Part shown: piece after piece, positions 8,437 through 17,138 of the stretch
Layout of the letters: each line of letters starts with the position of its first letter
Numbering within the stretch: position 1 is the stretch's first letter
NCBI RefSeq assembly: GCF_001887355.1
Contig: NZ_MPIN01000016.1
Location: 208,983 to 272,982, forward strand
Reading direction: 5' to 3'
From: Cystobacter ferrugineus
GTDB taxonomy: Bacteria > Myxococcota > Myxococcia > Myxococcales > Myxococcaceae
Length of the DNA: 64,000 nucleotides
The notes under the pieces: model-generated
Told to the model about the DNA's origin: nothing
What the model saw: only the letters and a program-made list of their open reading frames with translations
Databases searched by the model: none
Translations under genes and position numbers: made by a program

Positions 8437-9920
8437 AGGCCCACCATCTGGTCGAGGTACGTGAGGTCCAGGGCACTCGCGAAATGATCGGCGAGCACCT
8501 CGTACGGGTCGGCCGGGGATGCACCCGCCGTCGTCACGCCGAACTCCGACAGCAGCGCCCGCCGCACCGGCACATTCTCGAAGAGGCCATGCACGAGGGT
8601 GCCCGCCACCTGCCCTCCCCGTGTCACGCATCCCTCGGGCACCTGGCTCGCGTCCTCCCCAGTCCGCATCCGCAGGCCAAAGGGTTGTGCGCCCGGCGCC
8701 ACCGTCACCTGCCCACAATGGATTTCGTAGCCCCGCACCTCGGCGCCTCCGGCGGCGCGCATCCCCGGTAGCCCCTCCCCGAGCCGCAGGGACACCGGCG
8801 CGGTGGACTTCTCCTTCTCGAAGCGCGTCACCACCGGCAGCAGGCCCAGCCCCGCCACATCCGGCTCCGAGGACTCCACGCCCAACGGGTCGAGGATGCG
8901 CTCGCCCAGCATCTGGTAGCCGCCGCAGATGCCCAGCACCGGCTGGCCCTCGTGCACCCGCCGCACCAGCGCTCCCGCCAGCCCCGTGCGCCGCAGCCAG
9001 CCCAGATCATTCGCCGTGCACTTGGTGCCCGGGATGATGACGAGCCGCGCCCCCTCCAGGTCCTCGGGCCGCTCGCACCAGCGCACCTCGACTCCCGGCT
9101 CGCGCGCCAACGGCTCGAACTCATCGAAGTTGGACAGGCGCGGCAGCCTCAGGATGCACACCAGCGCCCCACCCCGCGACTCCGGCTCTCCCTTGCGCAG
9201 GTCCAGCGAGTCCTCGCTGGCGATGCCCGTGTCTCCCAGGTGGGGGATGACTCCCGCCACGCGGATGCCGCACCGGTTCTCCAGAAAGCGCACTCCACCC
9301 TCGAACAGGGCCGGATCGCCGCGGAACTTGTTCACCACCATCGCCCGCACCCGCGCCCGCTCCGCGGGCTCGAGCAGCTCCAGCGTCCCCACCAGCGCCG
9401 CCAGCGCCCCGCCCCGCTCGATGTCCGTCACCAGTGCCACCGGGGCATCGGCTCGCTCGGCCACCCACATGTTCACCAGATCGCGATCCTTGAGGTTCAC
9501 CTCCGCCGGGCTGCCCGCCCCCTCGATGATGACGAGTTCATGGCGCTCGCGCAGGGAGTCCAACGCCTGCCCCACCACCTCGCGCAGCTCGGGCTTGCGC
9601 CGGTGGTAGTCACGAAAGTGCATGCTCCCCAGCACCCGGCCCATCACCACCACCTGGGAGCCCGACGTCGTCTCCGGTTTGAGGAGGATGGGATTCATCT
9701 CCGCGCACGGCACCGCCCGCGCCGCCTCGGCCTGGGCGTATTGGGCTCGGCCGATCTCCGCTCCATCCGGCGTCACCGCGGAGTTGAGCGCCATGTTCTG
9801 CGACTTGAAGGGCGCCACCTTGAAACCCCGCCGCGCGTAGATGCGGCAGAGGGCCGTCACCAGCAGGCTCTTGCCCACGCTGGACGCGGTGCCTTGGATC
9901 ATCAGGGTACGGGCCTTCAT
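8433..9920 (-). CDS. cobQ: cobyric acid synthase
   Basis: 495 residues. This glutamine-dependent amidotransferase amidates four side chains (b, d, e, g) of adenosylcobyrinic acid a,c-diamide. The N-terminal dethiobiotin-synthetase-like domain has the P-loop GTASSVGKSLLV and FKSQNMALNS. The C-terminal class-I-type glutaminase domain carries the cysteine in GICGGYQMLG and the histidine in LVHGLFEN. The start ATG overlaps the stop of the aminotransferase gene (ATGA), and its stop overlaps the cobT GTG. Confidence 0.96.
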   Translation of the reverse strand: MKARTLMIQGTASSVGKSLLVTALCRIYARRGFKVAPFKSQNMALNSAVTPDGAEIGRAQYAQAEAARAVPCAEMNPILLKPETTSGSQVVVMGRVLGSMHFRDYHRRKPELREVVGQALDSLRERHELVIIEGAGSPAEVNLKDRDLVNMWVAERADAPVALVTDIERGGALAALVGTLELLEPAERARVRAMVVNKFRGDPALFEGGVRFLENRCGIRVAGVIPHLGDTGIASEDSLDLRKGEPESRGGALVCILRLPRLSNFDEFEPLAREPGVEVRWCERPEDLEGARLVIIPGTKCTANDLGWLRRTGLAGALVRRVHEGQPVLGICGGYQMLGERILDPLGVESSEPDVAGLGLLPVVTRFEKEKSTAPVSLRLGEGLPGMRAAGGAEVRGYEIHCGQVTVAPGAQPFGLRMRTGEDASQVPEGCVTRGGQVAGTLVHGLFENVPVRRALLSEFGVTTAGASPADPYEVLADHFASALDLTYLDQMVGL

Positions 9921-10969
9921 TCGAGCAACTCCCGGACGCGCCTCCAGGCGGCGCGCAGAAGGGGGTGATCCGCCTCGAGTCTCACGCCGAGGCGGATGTG
10001 ATGCGGAAGGCCGAGGCTGGTGCAGTCACGCACCCGGACGCCAGCCTGGACCGCGGCCGAGGCGAAAGCGCGAGCCTCGGGCACCCGGCACAGGAGGAAC
10101 GTGCCCCCGGAGGCGTCCACCCGGGCGCCGGCCTCGGCCAGGAGTGCTTGCTGCGCACCCCGCAGCCGGGCCACCTCCGCCCGCACCGCGTCCACCTGCC
10201 CGAGACAGTCGAGCGCCACCCGGCCCGCCGCCAGCGCCGGCGCCGAGACGTTCCAGGGCGGGAGGGACGCCTGCACCGCGCGAAGCAGCCGTGGCTCTCC
10301 CAGCAGATAGCCGAGCCGCAACCCCGGCAGGGCGAACACCTTGGTGAGGGAGCGCAGCACCACGACATTGCCTCCCGGGCTCATGGGCGGCACGCCCTCG
10401 AAGAGCGGCTGGTAGGCCTCGTCCACCACCACCAGCGTCCCGGGCGAGGCCTCCGCCGCGGCCCGCACCGCCTCCATCGGGAAGACGGCGAGGCAGGGAT
10501 TGCTCGGCCGGCACACGAAGAGGAGCGACGGCGTGTGGCGGCGGAGCATGGCGAGCAGCGCCTCGAGGTTCCACTCGAAGGGCGGCCCCTCGGCGGCCAG
10601 GGATTCCACCGTGGCGCCGCTGGCGCGCACCGCCTGGGCGTACTCCGCGAAGGCGGGGGTGAGCACCACCGCGCTCCGTCCCGGTCCGGCGAAGGCGCGA
10701 GCCAGGGCCCAGATGAGCTCCACCGAGCCATTGCCCACCACCACCCCGTCCGGCGGCAGCCCGTGCAGCTCCGCCACGCGCTCACGCAGGGGGAGCCCGG
10801 TGGGATGCGGATAGCGCCGCACGTCGGCGGCACGGAAGGACTCGAGCACCGCTTCCGGGGGAGGCAGCGGGGAGACCCCCGTGCTGAAGTCCACGCACCC
10901 GGGCGCCGCATCCCCTCCGTGCGGGGTGGGCTCCAGGTGCAGCAACTCAGGGCGAGGCGAGGGCAACAC
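9917..10969 (-). CDS. cobD: PLP-dependent aminotransferase-fold enzyme, CobD/CobC type (L-threonine-O-3-phosphate decarboxylase)
   Basis: About 350 residues. The GTG at 10969 is preferred because GGGGAGGGG sits just upstream; an ATG at 10990 would overlap cbiB further. The fold is that of histidinol-phosphate aminotransferase: DFSTGVSPLPPP, VGNGSVELIW, the VVVDEAY PLP-aspartate region and the lysine in RSLTKVFALPGLRLGYLLG. Between cbiB and cobQ it is almost certainly the enzyme that makes the (R)-1-amino-2-propanol phosphate that CbiB attaches. The alternative, a true HisC, is unlikely in this context. No PduX-like threonine kinase is nearby to supply its substrate. Confidence 0.85.
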   Translation of the reverse strand: MLPSPRPELLHLEPTPHGGDAAPGCVDFSTGVSPLPPPEAVLESFRAADVRRYPHPTGLPLRERVAELHGLPPDGVVVGNGSVELIWALARAFAGPGRSAVVLTPAFAEYAQAVRASGATVESLAAEGPPFEWNLEALLAMLRRHTPSLLFVCRPSNPCLAVFPMEAVRAAAEASPGTLVVVDEAYQPLFEGVPPMSPGGNVVVLRSLTKVFALPGLRLGYLLGEPRLLRAVQASLPPWNVSAPALAAGRVALDCLGQVDAVRAEVARLRGAQQALLAEAGARVDASGGTFLLCRVPEARAFASAAVQAGVRVRDCTSLGLPHHIRLGVRLEADHPLLRAAWRRVRELLE

Positions 10970-11900
10970 GGAACCCCTCCCCGTAGACATAGGCGGCCGT
11001 CAGCGCCGCGGCCAGCAGCGAGGCCGCCACCATGAGGAAGACCGCCCGGCGGATGTCCTCCGCTCCCGGCTGGCGGCCTCCGGCGCCCAACCGGTAGTGC
11101 CCCACCTTCTCCAGCTCCACTCCCAATCCTCCGGCCACCGCGGCCATGGGGCGGCCCGCGTTGGGGCTCTCGGTGGCGGCGCCGTCGCGCCACCAGGAGA
11201 GCACCGCCCGGGCCGGAGAGGCACCACACAGCGCGCACGCCAACACGAGGAGCGCGGCGGACAGGCGCGCGGGCACCAGGTTGAGGACGTCATCCAGCCG
11301 GGCGGCGGCCTTGCCCAGCCACTCCAGCTCTCCGCGGTAGCCAATCATCGCATCCAGGGTGTTGGCCGCCCGGTACGCGAGCGCCCCGGGGACTCCCGCC
11401 ACCGCGTAGAAGAGGAGCGGTGCCACCACCGAGTCCGAGGTGTTCTCCGCCACCGACTCCACCGCCGCCGCCGCCAACAGCGGGGGCTCGAGGCCCGAGG
11501 TGTCGCGCGACACGAGGCTGCGCAAGGCCAGGCGTGCCGCGGGCGCATCCCCCTCGCTCAGCGCGCGGAAGACGGCCAGGCCCGCCTCGGCGAGGGCCCG
11601 CACCGCGAAGGCGCTCTTGAGGAGGTACACCTCGAGCGCCAACTGCACGAGGGGCCAGGAGGAGACGAGCCGGAGCAGTGCCCACGCTCCGAGGCCGAAG
11701 ACGACGGGACCCGTCACCGCCATCACCAGTCCGTGAAGGAACGCGGGCACGGGCGCACGGGGCGCCAGCCGGCGCAGACGCCGTTGCAGGCGTCCCATCC
11801 ACACCACGGGGTGCACCGGCGTGGGGGGCTCGCCCCAGGTGAGGTCCACCACGAGCGCGGCCACCAGCACCAGGACCGAGTGCATCGCACCGTCCATCAT
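10947..11900 (-). CDS. cbiB: adenosylcobinamide-phosphate synthase
   Basis: 317 residues, integral membrane. CbiB condenses adenosylcobyric acid with aminopropanol (phosphate). The ATG at 11900 overlaps the cobU stop (ATGA); a second ATG follows directly. Family signatures are DLTWGEPPTPVHPVVWMG at the N-terminus, VSRDTSGL, SVAENTSDSVVAPLLFYAVAG with GALAYRAANTLDAMIGYR, and GRPMAAVAGGLGVELEK near the end. Several hydrophobic helices lie between them. Its 3' end overlaps the start of the aminotransferase gene by 20-40 bp. Confidence 0.95.
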   Translation of the reverse strand: MMDGAMHSVLVLVAALVVDLTWGEPPTPVHPVVWMGRLQRRLRRLAPRAPVPAFLHGLVMAVTGPVVFGLGAWALLRLVSSWPLVQLALEVYLLKSAFAVRALAEAGLAVFRALSEGDAPAARLALRSLVSRDTSGLEPPLLAAAAVESVAENTSDSVVAPLLFYAVAGVPGALAYRAANTLDAMIGYRGELEWLGKAAARLDDVLNLVPARLSAALLVLACALCGASPARAVLSWWRDGAATESPNAGRPMAAVAGGLGVELEKVGHYRLGAGGRQPGAEDIRRAVFLMVAASLLAAALTAAYVYGEGFRVALASP

Positions 11901-12442
11901 CCGCCCGCCCCCACCACCCAGTTCCCCGGCTTGATGCGCAGCAGCAGCCCGAGCGCGCCGAAGTACACCTCGTCCGCCGCGGCCGCCAGGCGCTGATGGG
12001 CCCCACCACTCACGTCGCGGAAGGTACGTCCCAGCGGCGTCTCGGGAACGAGGCCCATGCCGACCTCGTTGGTCACCAGAATGGTCGCGCTCCGCCGCCG
12101 CTGGAGCACCCCCACCAGCCGATCCACCTCGCCGAGGATGGCCTCCGGCGCATCCCCCCGGAGCAGGAGGTTGGACAGCCACAGCGTCACGCAGTCCACC
12201 ACCGCCACGTCCGCCGCGTCCTCTTGCAGCACCTCACACAACCGGCGCGGCTCCTCCACCGTCTCGAAGAGACCGACCCGCTCCTCGCGGTGGCGCCGCG
12301 CACGCTCGCGCATCTCGTCGTCGAAGGGCTCGGAGGTGGCGATGAAGGTGCGCCGCGTCCCCAGCTTCTGGGCCAGCTCGAGCGCGAAGCGGCTCTTGCC
12401 ACAGCGCACGCCCCCGCCCACCAGGACGATCTTCCCGCTCAC
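11897..12442 (-). CDS. cobU: adenosylcobinamide kinase / adenosylcobinamide-phosphate guanylyltransferase
   Basis: 181 residues from a GTG at 12442 that overlaps the cbiZ stop. CobU phosphorylates adenosylcobinamide and transfers GMP from GTP. Diagnostic motifs are the P-loop GGVRCGKSRFALE, the ATSEPFDDEM segment, DCVTLWLSNLL and TNEVGMGLVPETPLGRTFRD with the following GGAHQRLAAAADEV. It is of normal length. Its product is the substrate of CobS. Presence of both CobU and CbiZ gives two routes for handling cobinamide. Confidence 0.96.
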   Translation of the reverse strand: MSGKIVLVGGGVRCGKSRFALELAQKLGTRRTFIATSEPFDDEMRERARRHREERVGLFETVEEPRRLCEVLQEDAADVAVVDCVTLWLSNLLLRGDAPEAILGEVDRLVGVLQRRRSATILVTNEVGMGLVPETPLGRTFRDVSGGAHQRLAAAADEVYFGALGLLLRIKPGNWVVGAGG

Positions 12443-13128
12443 CGCACACCTCGCTCTTCCAACCAGCGGCGCACCCCGCGCGCGGTGGCCTCTCGCACCG
12501 CGCCTCCCAGCAGGCTGCCGAGCCGGGTGTGCTTGCCCATGTACTGCTCTCCTCCGGGCCCTTCCGGAGCCGCCACCACGATGCAGTCGGTGCCCGTCCC
12601 GGTGGCCACCCGCAGCGAGCGGCGGCTGGGCACTCGCGCCTCCATGAGGGCCGCCGTCCGGGCCTCCGCCGCGAGCGCCATCGCCTCCACCAGCGCGCTC
12701 TCCGAGAGCGGATGGGACACCTGGCACAGCAGGTTGATGGTGCCCACGCTCCGCAGGGGCCCGGGCTCATCCCCGGCCGCCAGCGCGTTGCCCAGCCCCA
12801 CGGTGGCCACACAGCGCGCCGAGAGCGCACCGGAGGCGAGGTGCACGTCATCGAAGGTGGACACGTCACGCGAGGTGAGCAGGCCCACCGTCTCCTCCGG
12901 CGGCTCCTGTCCGAGGCTGGCCGTGAGGAGCGCCAGCGGGTCCACGCCCGGGACGAGTTCGTCGTCACGCACCTGCCGCCACACCACCGCCCGGGCACGT
13001 CGGCGGCCCCCGTTGAGGATGGCCCACGAGAGGACGGCGTGCGGACGGGCGAAACGCACCACGAGCACCTGCCCGCCTCCCTCCAGGCAGGGCGCTTCCC
13101 CCTCCGGCGTGGCGAGGGCGGCCTTCAT
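12439..13128 (-). CDS. cbiZ: adenosylcobinamide amidohydrolase
   Basis: 229 residues. CbiZ removes aminopropanol from adenosylcobinamide (or cuts pseudo-B12) to give cobyric acid, allowing salvage and remodelling through CbiB. Family-like segments are RPHAVLSWAILNGG near the N-terminus, GLLTSRDVSTFDD, AGDEPGPLRSVGTINLLCQV, ATGTGTDCIVVAAP and a C-terminal KHTRLGSLLGGAV. The ATG overlaps the cbiA stop. CbiZ was first known from archaea and is patchy in bacteria. Here it sits inside a complete de novo operon beside cobU. Confidence 0.9.
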   Translation of the reverse strand: MKAALATPEGEAPCLEGGGQVLVVRFARPHAVLSWAILNGGRRRARAVVWRQVRDDELVPGVDPLALLTASLGQEPPEETVGLLTSRDVSTFDDVHLASGALSARCVATVGLGNALAAGDEPGPLRSVGTINLLCQVSHPLSESALVEAMALAAEARTAALMEARVPSRRSLRVATGTGTDCIVVAAPEGPGGEQYMGKHTRLGSLLGGAVREATARGVRRWLEERGVR

Positions 13129-14516
13129 GTCCCCTTCTCCTTGAAGGCGCGCGCCGAAGCCACGAGTCCCTCGGCGACCAGGGGGTTGGAGGCCCAGTGG
13201 GCGTGGACGTAGGAGGCCAGCACGTTGGGCGGGCCGAAGCCCTCGGTGTGGGTGGAGCCGCCGCGGCGCCGACGGATGCGCAGGACGCCCCCCTGCTCGG
13301 GGACGCCCTCCAACGTGGAGTAGCGGAACTGGTGCCCGCGGAAGCGCAGCCCCGCTCCACCCAGCACGGTGCGCGCGGCCGTCTCCACCTCCACGTAGCC
13401 GAGTGCCTGGAGCTTGGGCGCCATCACCGCCACCCCGGGCACCAACCCGACCATGGGGAAGTCCTGGCCATCCAGGGTGCGGATGGCCTGGCTGAGGTAC
13501 ATCATCCCGCCGCACTCGGCGTAGATGGGGCCGCCGCGCGCGGCGAAATCGGAGAGGGCGCGCCGCAGGGACTGGTTGTCGGTCAGCTTCCGTGCATGAA
13601 GCTCCGGGTAGCCGCCTCCGAGGTACACGGCGTGCACGTCGGGAGGGAGCGCCTCGTCCGAGAGCGGCGAGAAGGGCACGCACTGCGCGCCGAGCCGCTC
13701 GAGCCGCCGCAGGTTGTCCGCGTAATAGAAATGGAAGGCGGCATCCTGGGCCACCGCGATGCGGCAGGTGACGGGGGCCTCGGAGCGGTCCTCCTCCGGT
13801 GCCTCCGGCAGGGCCGGAGCCTCCCGTGCGAGGCGAAGGAAGGCCTCCACATCGTTCCATTCGGCGAGCAGCGTGCCCCAGGCGTCGAGGTGCTGCGTGG
13901 GGATGCTCTCCTCGGAAGCGGTGAGCAGGCCCAGGTGGCGCTCGGGAAAGGCGAGTGACTCCTGGGCGGGGAGTCCCCCCACCACGGGCACCGCCGTGCC
14001 GCGAGCCGCGCGCTGGAGCAGCTCCAGGTGGCCGCGGCTGCCCACGCGGTTGGCGAAGAGACCCGCCACCTTCAGCTCCGGATCGAAGGCCGCCAGACCG
14101 GTGCCGATGGCGGCGATGGTGCGCGCCATGCCCGAGGCATCCACCACCGCGAGCACGGGCGCCGCCAGCCATTTGGCCACCTGCGCCGCCGAGCCCTCCT
14201 CCGAGTCCGGCGAGGCCCCGTCATAGAGCCCCATCACGCCCTCGATGAGCGCCACGTCATGGCCCTGGCTGGCGTGCCGGAAGGTGGAGATGACGGCATC
14301 CCGGCCCATCAGCCAGCCATCGAGGTTGTGGCACGGCGCCCCGGTGGTGCGCGCGTGGTAGCTCGGGTCGAGGTAGTCCGGACCGCACTTGAAGGTGGCC
14401 ACCTTCAGGCCACGCGCCTGGAGCACCCGGGTGAGAGCCACCATGACGGTCGTCTTGCCCACGCCGCTGGACGTGCCCGCCACCACCAGACGAGGAATCG
14501 AAGGAGCGCCGTCCAT
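13125..14516 (-). CDS. cbiA: cobyrinic acid a,c-diamide synthase
   Basis: 463 residues. This enzyme amidates the a and c acetate side chains of (cobalt-)cobyrinic acid with glutamine and ATP. The P-loop is GTSSGVGKTTVMVAL and the substrate region reads FKCGPDYLDPSYH, typical of CbiA. DNLRRLERLGAQCVPFSPLSD leads into the glutaminase domain with the cysteine in YAECGGMMYLS. The C-terminal catalytic histidine region includes RRGGSTHTEGF. The start overlaps the cobO stop and its own stop overlaps the cbiZ ATG. The accompanying pathway is early-cobalt, so CbiA is the better name than CobB. Confidence 0.95.
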   Translation of the reverse strand: MDGAPSIPRLVVAGTSSGVGKTTVMVALTRVLQARGLKVATFKCGPDYLDPSYHARTTGAPCHNLDGWLMGRDAVISTFRHASQGHDVALIEGVMGLYDGASPDSEEGSAAQVAKWLAAPVLAVVDASGMARTIAAIGTGLAAFDPELKVAGLFANRVGSRGHLELLQRAARGTAVPVVGGLPAQESLAFPERHLGLLTASEESIPTQHLDAWGTLLAEWNDVEAFLRLAREAPALPEAPEEDRSEAPVTCRIAVAQDAAFHFYYADNLRRLERLGAQCVPFSPLSDEALPPDVHAVYLGGGYPELHARKLTDNQSLRRALSDFAARGGPIYAECGGMMYLSQAIRTLDGQDFPMVGLVPGVAVMAPKLQALGYVEVETAARTVLGGAGLRFRGHQFRYSTLEGVPEQGGVLRIRRRRGGSTHTEGFGPPNVLASYVHAHWASNPLVAEGLVASARAFKEKGT

Positions 14517-15046
14517 CAGAAGTCGAGCCCCACCTGGGCGGGAATGCCCTTCTCGTAAGGATGACGCACGTTGCGCATCTCGGTGACGAGCTCCGCCACC
14601 GCCAGCAGGGGCTCCGGAGCGGAGCGCCCGGTGATGATCACATGCACGTGGGAGGGCCGTGCCGCCAGCGCCTCCAGCACCTCGTCCACGGGGACGAAGC
14701 CGTAGTTGAGCACGTACGTCAGCTCATCGAGCACCACCACCTCGTGCTCGCCGCTCGTCATCAAACGCCGAGACTCGGCCCACGCCTCCTGGGCGGCGCG
14801 CTTGTCCCGGGAGATGTCCTCGCTCTCCCAGGTGAAACCCCGTCCCATGGTGAGGAAGACGAGCCCGGGGATGGTCTCCGCGTAGGTGCGCTCGCCCGTC
14901 TTCCACTTGCCCTTGATGAACTGCACCACCGCGGGCTTCATCCCCCGGCCGAGCGCGCGGAACACCACGCCGAGCGCGGCGGTGGTCTTCCCCTTGCCAT
15001 CCCCCGTGTAGATGACCAGCAGTCCCTTCGTCGGCCTCGCGTTCAT
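14516..15046 (-). CDS. cobO: corrinoid adenosyltransferase, CobA/CobO type
   Basis: 176 residues from an ATG at 15046 overlapping the upstream stop. It transfers the adenosyl group of ATP to Co(I) corrinoid. Diagnostic motifs are the P-loop YTGDGKGKTTAALG, QFIKGKWKTGER, GFTWESEDISRD, VLDELTYVLNYG and ITGRSAPEPLL, followed by the family's conserved tail around KGIPAQVGLDF. The family name differs between pathways (CobO or BtuR/CobA); cobO is used here to avoid confusion with the uroporphyrinogen methyltransferase upstream. Confidence 0.95.
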   Translation of the reverse strand: MNARPTKGLLVIYTGDGKGKTTAALGVVFRALGRGMKPAVVQFIKGKWKTGERTYAETIPGLVFLTMGRGFTWESEDISRDKRAAQEAWAESRRLMTSGEHEVVVLDELTYVLNYGFVPVDEVLEALAARPSHVHVIITGRSAPEPLLAVAELVTEMRNVRHPYEKGIPAQVGLDF

Positions 15047-16371
15047 GTCCCACGCTCCTGTCGTTCGAACCACGAGAGGCGCTCGCGCAGCCGCACCACC
15101 TCGCCCACCACCACCAGGGCCGGCGGCCCCAGCACGTTGCGCTCCCGCACCCGCTCGGCGAGCGTCTCCAGGGTGCCCACCACCACCACCTGCTCGGGCG
15201 AGGTGGCCGCGGCGATGTAGGCCGCGGGCGTCTGGGGGCTGCGTCCACACTCCACCAGCCGGGCCAGGTTGGCCTCCAGCTTCCGGGTGGCCATGAAGAG
15301 CACCAGCGTGCCTCCGGCCGCGCCCAGCTTCTCCCAGCAGGTGTGACTCCGAGGCCCCTCGATGTCGTGCCCCGTGACGAAGGACACGTCGGAGGCATGC
15401 TGCCGGTGGGTGAGCGGGATGCCGGCGTAGGCGGCGGCGCCGAGCGCGGCCGAGATGCCGGGCACCACCTCGTAGGCGATACCCGCCTCGAGCAACTCCT
15501 CCGCCTCCTCACCGCCTCGCCCGAAGATGAACGGATCTCCCTGCTTCAAGCGCACCACGTGCCGCCCGGCACGGGCCCGCTCGAGCACCGCCGGGTGCAG
15601 CCGGTAACCCGCCTGGGTGGAGCCCTGGTTGCGGTGGCCCACGAGGATGCGTTCCGCCTGGGGGCCGATCTCCGCGAGCACCGCCGAGGGGATGAGAGCG
15701 TCGTAGGCCACCACCTCCGCCTGTCGCAGCAGGGCGCGCGCGCGCACGGTGAGCAGCCCTGGATCCCCCGGCCCCGCCCCCACCAGGGACACGAAGCCGC
15801 CCCGGCGCTCACCCCGCCCGCGCCCGAGGGTCTCCTCGCAGAAGCGCACCCGTTCCTCCAGCGAGGCGCAGGCGTCCGGAACGAAGTGCAACCGAGCGGC
15901 GGAAACGGAGCGGCGCAGGAGCGACTCGAGGACGAGCTGGTAGCGCATCTCGTCCATGGGGCTGTCACTCCGGACGCCGTCCCGCTCATAGGGAATGACG
16001 CCCCAGGGGAGGACGAAGAGGGCGTCGTAGTGCCCCCCGAGCGCCGGAGTCTCGAAGAACTCCGGGACGAGCTCCGCGCACCCGTGCTGGAGCGCATAGG
16101 CGGCGAAGTCCGTGGCGCAGTTGTCCGCCACGAAGCCCTCGCGCCGCTCCTCCTCGCGCTGCCGGCGCACGGCCCACAGCTCCCGGAGCGCCTGCGCCCG
16201 CTCGGGCACGGGCAGTTCCGCCAGGCGCTTCCCGGTGCGCAGGACGAACTCCCGCGTCTCCTCGGAAACGATGGGCAGCCCGAGGCGGCTCGCCAGCGCG
16301 TTCACCAGGGTCGTCTTCCCCACCCCGGCCGCGCCGGTGATGGCAATGCGCAACGGCCGGTCAGCGCGCAT
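15043..16371 (-). CDS. cobA: fusion of an AAA_28/NadR-like P-loop ATPase with uroporphyrinogen-III C-methyltransferase
   Basis: 442 residues in two domains. Residues 1-185 form a P-loop kinase/ATPase-like module: ITGAAGVGKTTLVNALASRL, then SEETREFVLRTGKRL, VADNCATDFAAYALQ and a long basic helix. This resembles the AAA_28 or NadR-kinase family. Residues about 190-435 are a complete SUMT: VGAGPGDPGLLTVRARALL, VAYDALI, KQGDPFIFGRGGEEAEELL, GISAALGAAAYAGIPLTHR and VVVVGTLETLAERV. SUMT makes precorrin-2, the first corrin-specific intermediate. I know no standard fusion of this kind. The ATPase partner could control flux or act on a different substrate. The gene overlaps cbiF by 11 bp and the start ATG is the only good one. 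Confidence 0.9.
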   Translation of the reverse strand: MRADRPLRIAITGAAGVGKTTLVNALASRLGLPIVSEETREFVLRTGKRLAELPVPERAQALRELWAVRRQREEERREGFVADNCATDFAAYALQHGCAELVPEFFETPALGGHYDALFVLPWGVIPYERDGVRSDSPMDEMRYQLVLESLLRRSVSAARLHFVPDACASLEERVRFCEETLGRGRGERRGGFVSLVGAGPGDPGLLTVRARALLRQAEVVAYDALIPSAVLAEIGPQAERILVGHRNQGSTQAGYRLHPAVLERARAGRHVVRLKQGDPFIFGRGGEEAEELLEAGIAYEVVPGISAALGAAAYAGIPLTHRQHASDVSFVTGHDIEGPRSHTCWEKLGAAGGTLVLFMATRKLEANLARLVECGRSPQTPAAYIAAATSPEQVVVVGTLETLAERVRERNVLGPPALVVVGEVVRLRERLSWFERQERGT

Positions 16372-17128
16372 CGTCCGTGCCCCTGCGGAAGCGGTGGGTA
16401 AAGGTCGGGTCGTACAGGCGCGAGTTGGCGAAGTCCTTCGCCTCCAGCACCTCGCCCACCAGGATCATCGCGGTCGCGTTGATACGCTCGGCGCGCACCT
16501 TGTCGCCGATGTCCGCCAGGGTGCCGCGCACCACCTTCTGATCCGGCCAGGTGGCCTTCTGCACCACCGCCACGGGGCAGTCCGGCCCATAGGAGGGCAA
16601 CAGCTTCTCCACCACGTCGCGGATGAGGCCCGCGCTGAGGAAGAGCGCCAGGGTGGCACGGTGACGCGCCAGATCCTCCAGCTTCTCTCCCTCCGGCATG
16701 AGGGTACGTCCCTCGGCGCGGGTGACGATGATCGTCTGCGACAGCTCGGGCAGCGTCAGCTCCTTGCCCAGCACCGCGGCCGCGGCGGTGAAGGAAGACA
16801 CTCCCGGGATGATCTCGTAGGGAATGCCCAGCTCGATGAGCCTGCGGATCTGCTCCGCGGTGGAGCCGAAGATGGACGGATCTCCCGTGTGCACGCGGGC
16901 CACGTCCTGATCCGCGGCATGGGCCTCCTTGAGGACGTCGATGATCTGCTCGAGCGTCATCGACGAGGAGTCGAGCACCCGGGCATCCGGCCGGGCCCGG
17001 GCGATGACCGCCTGCGGGACGAGCGAGCCGGTGTAGAGCACCACGGGGCACTGCTCGACGAGCTCGGCCCCACGCACGGTGATGAGCTTCGGGTCTCCGG
17101 GTCCGGCACCAATGATGTAGACCTTCAT
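16361..17128 (-). CDS. cbiF: precorrin-4/cobalt-precorrin-4 C11-methyltransferase
   Basis: 255 residues. The ATG at 17128 is chosen because GAGGAG lies 6 nt upstream; an ATG 6 nt earlier is too close to that site. CbiF/CobM methylates C11 with S-adenosylmethionine. Signatures are IIGAGPGDPKLITVRGAELV, YTGSLVP, VARVHTGDPSIFGSTAEQ, IPYEIIPGVSSFTAAAA and ITRAEGRTLMP, a stretch characteristic of C11 methylases. The length is normal. The gene follows the 131-residue orphan gene by 10 bp and overlaps the ATPase-SUMT gene. Confidence 0.94.
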   Translation of the reverse strand: MKVYIIGAGPGDPKLITVRGAELVEQCPVVLYTGSLVPQAVIARARPDARVLDSSSMTLEQIIDVLKEAHAADQDVARVHTGDPSIFGSTAEQIRRLIELGIPYEIIPGVSSFTAAAAVLGKELTLPELSQTIIVTRAEGRTLMPEGEKLEDLARHRATLALFLSAGLIRDVVEKLLPSYGPDCPVAVVQKATWPDQKVVRGTLADIGDKVRAERINATAMILVGEVLEAKDFANSRLYDPTFTHRFRRGTDDAR

Positions 17129-17138
17129 TGTCATCTCC

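Noticed and set aside
9917-10969. Reading the aminotransferase as histidinol-phosphate aminotransferase (hisC)
   Set aside because: The fold is shared, but the gene is overlapped by cbiB and cobQ inside the cobalamin operon, which favours the CobD-type enzyme.
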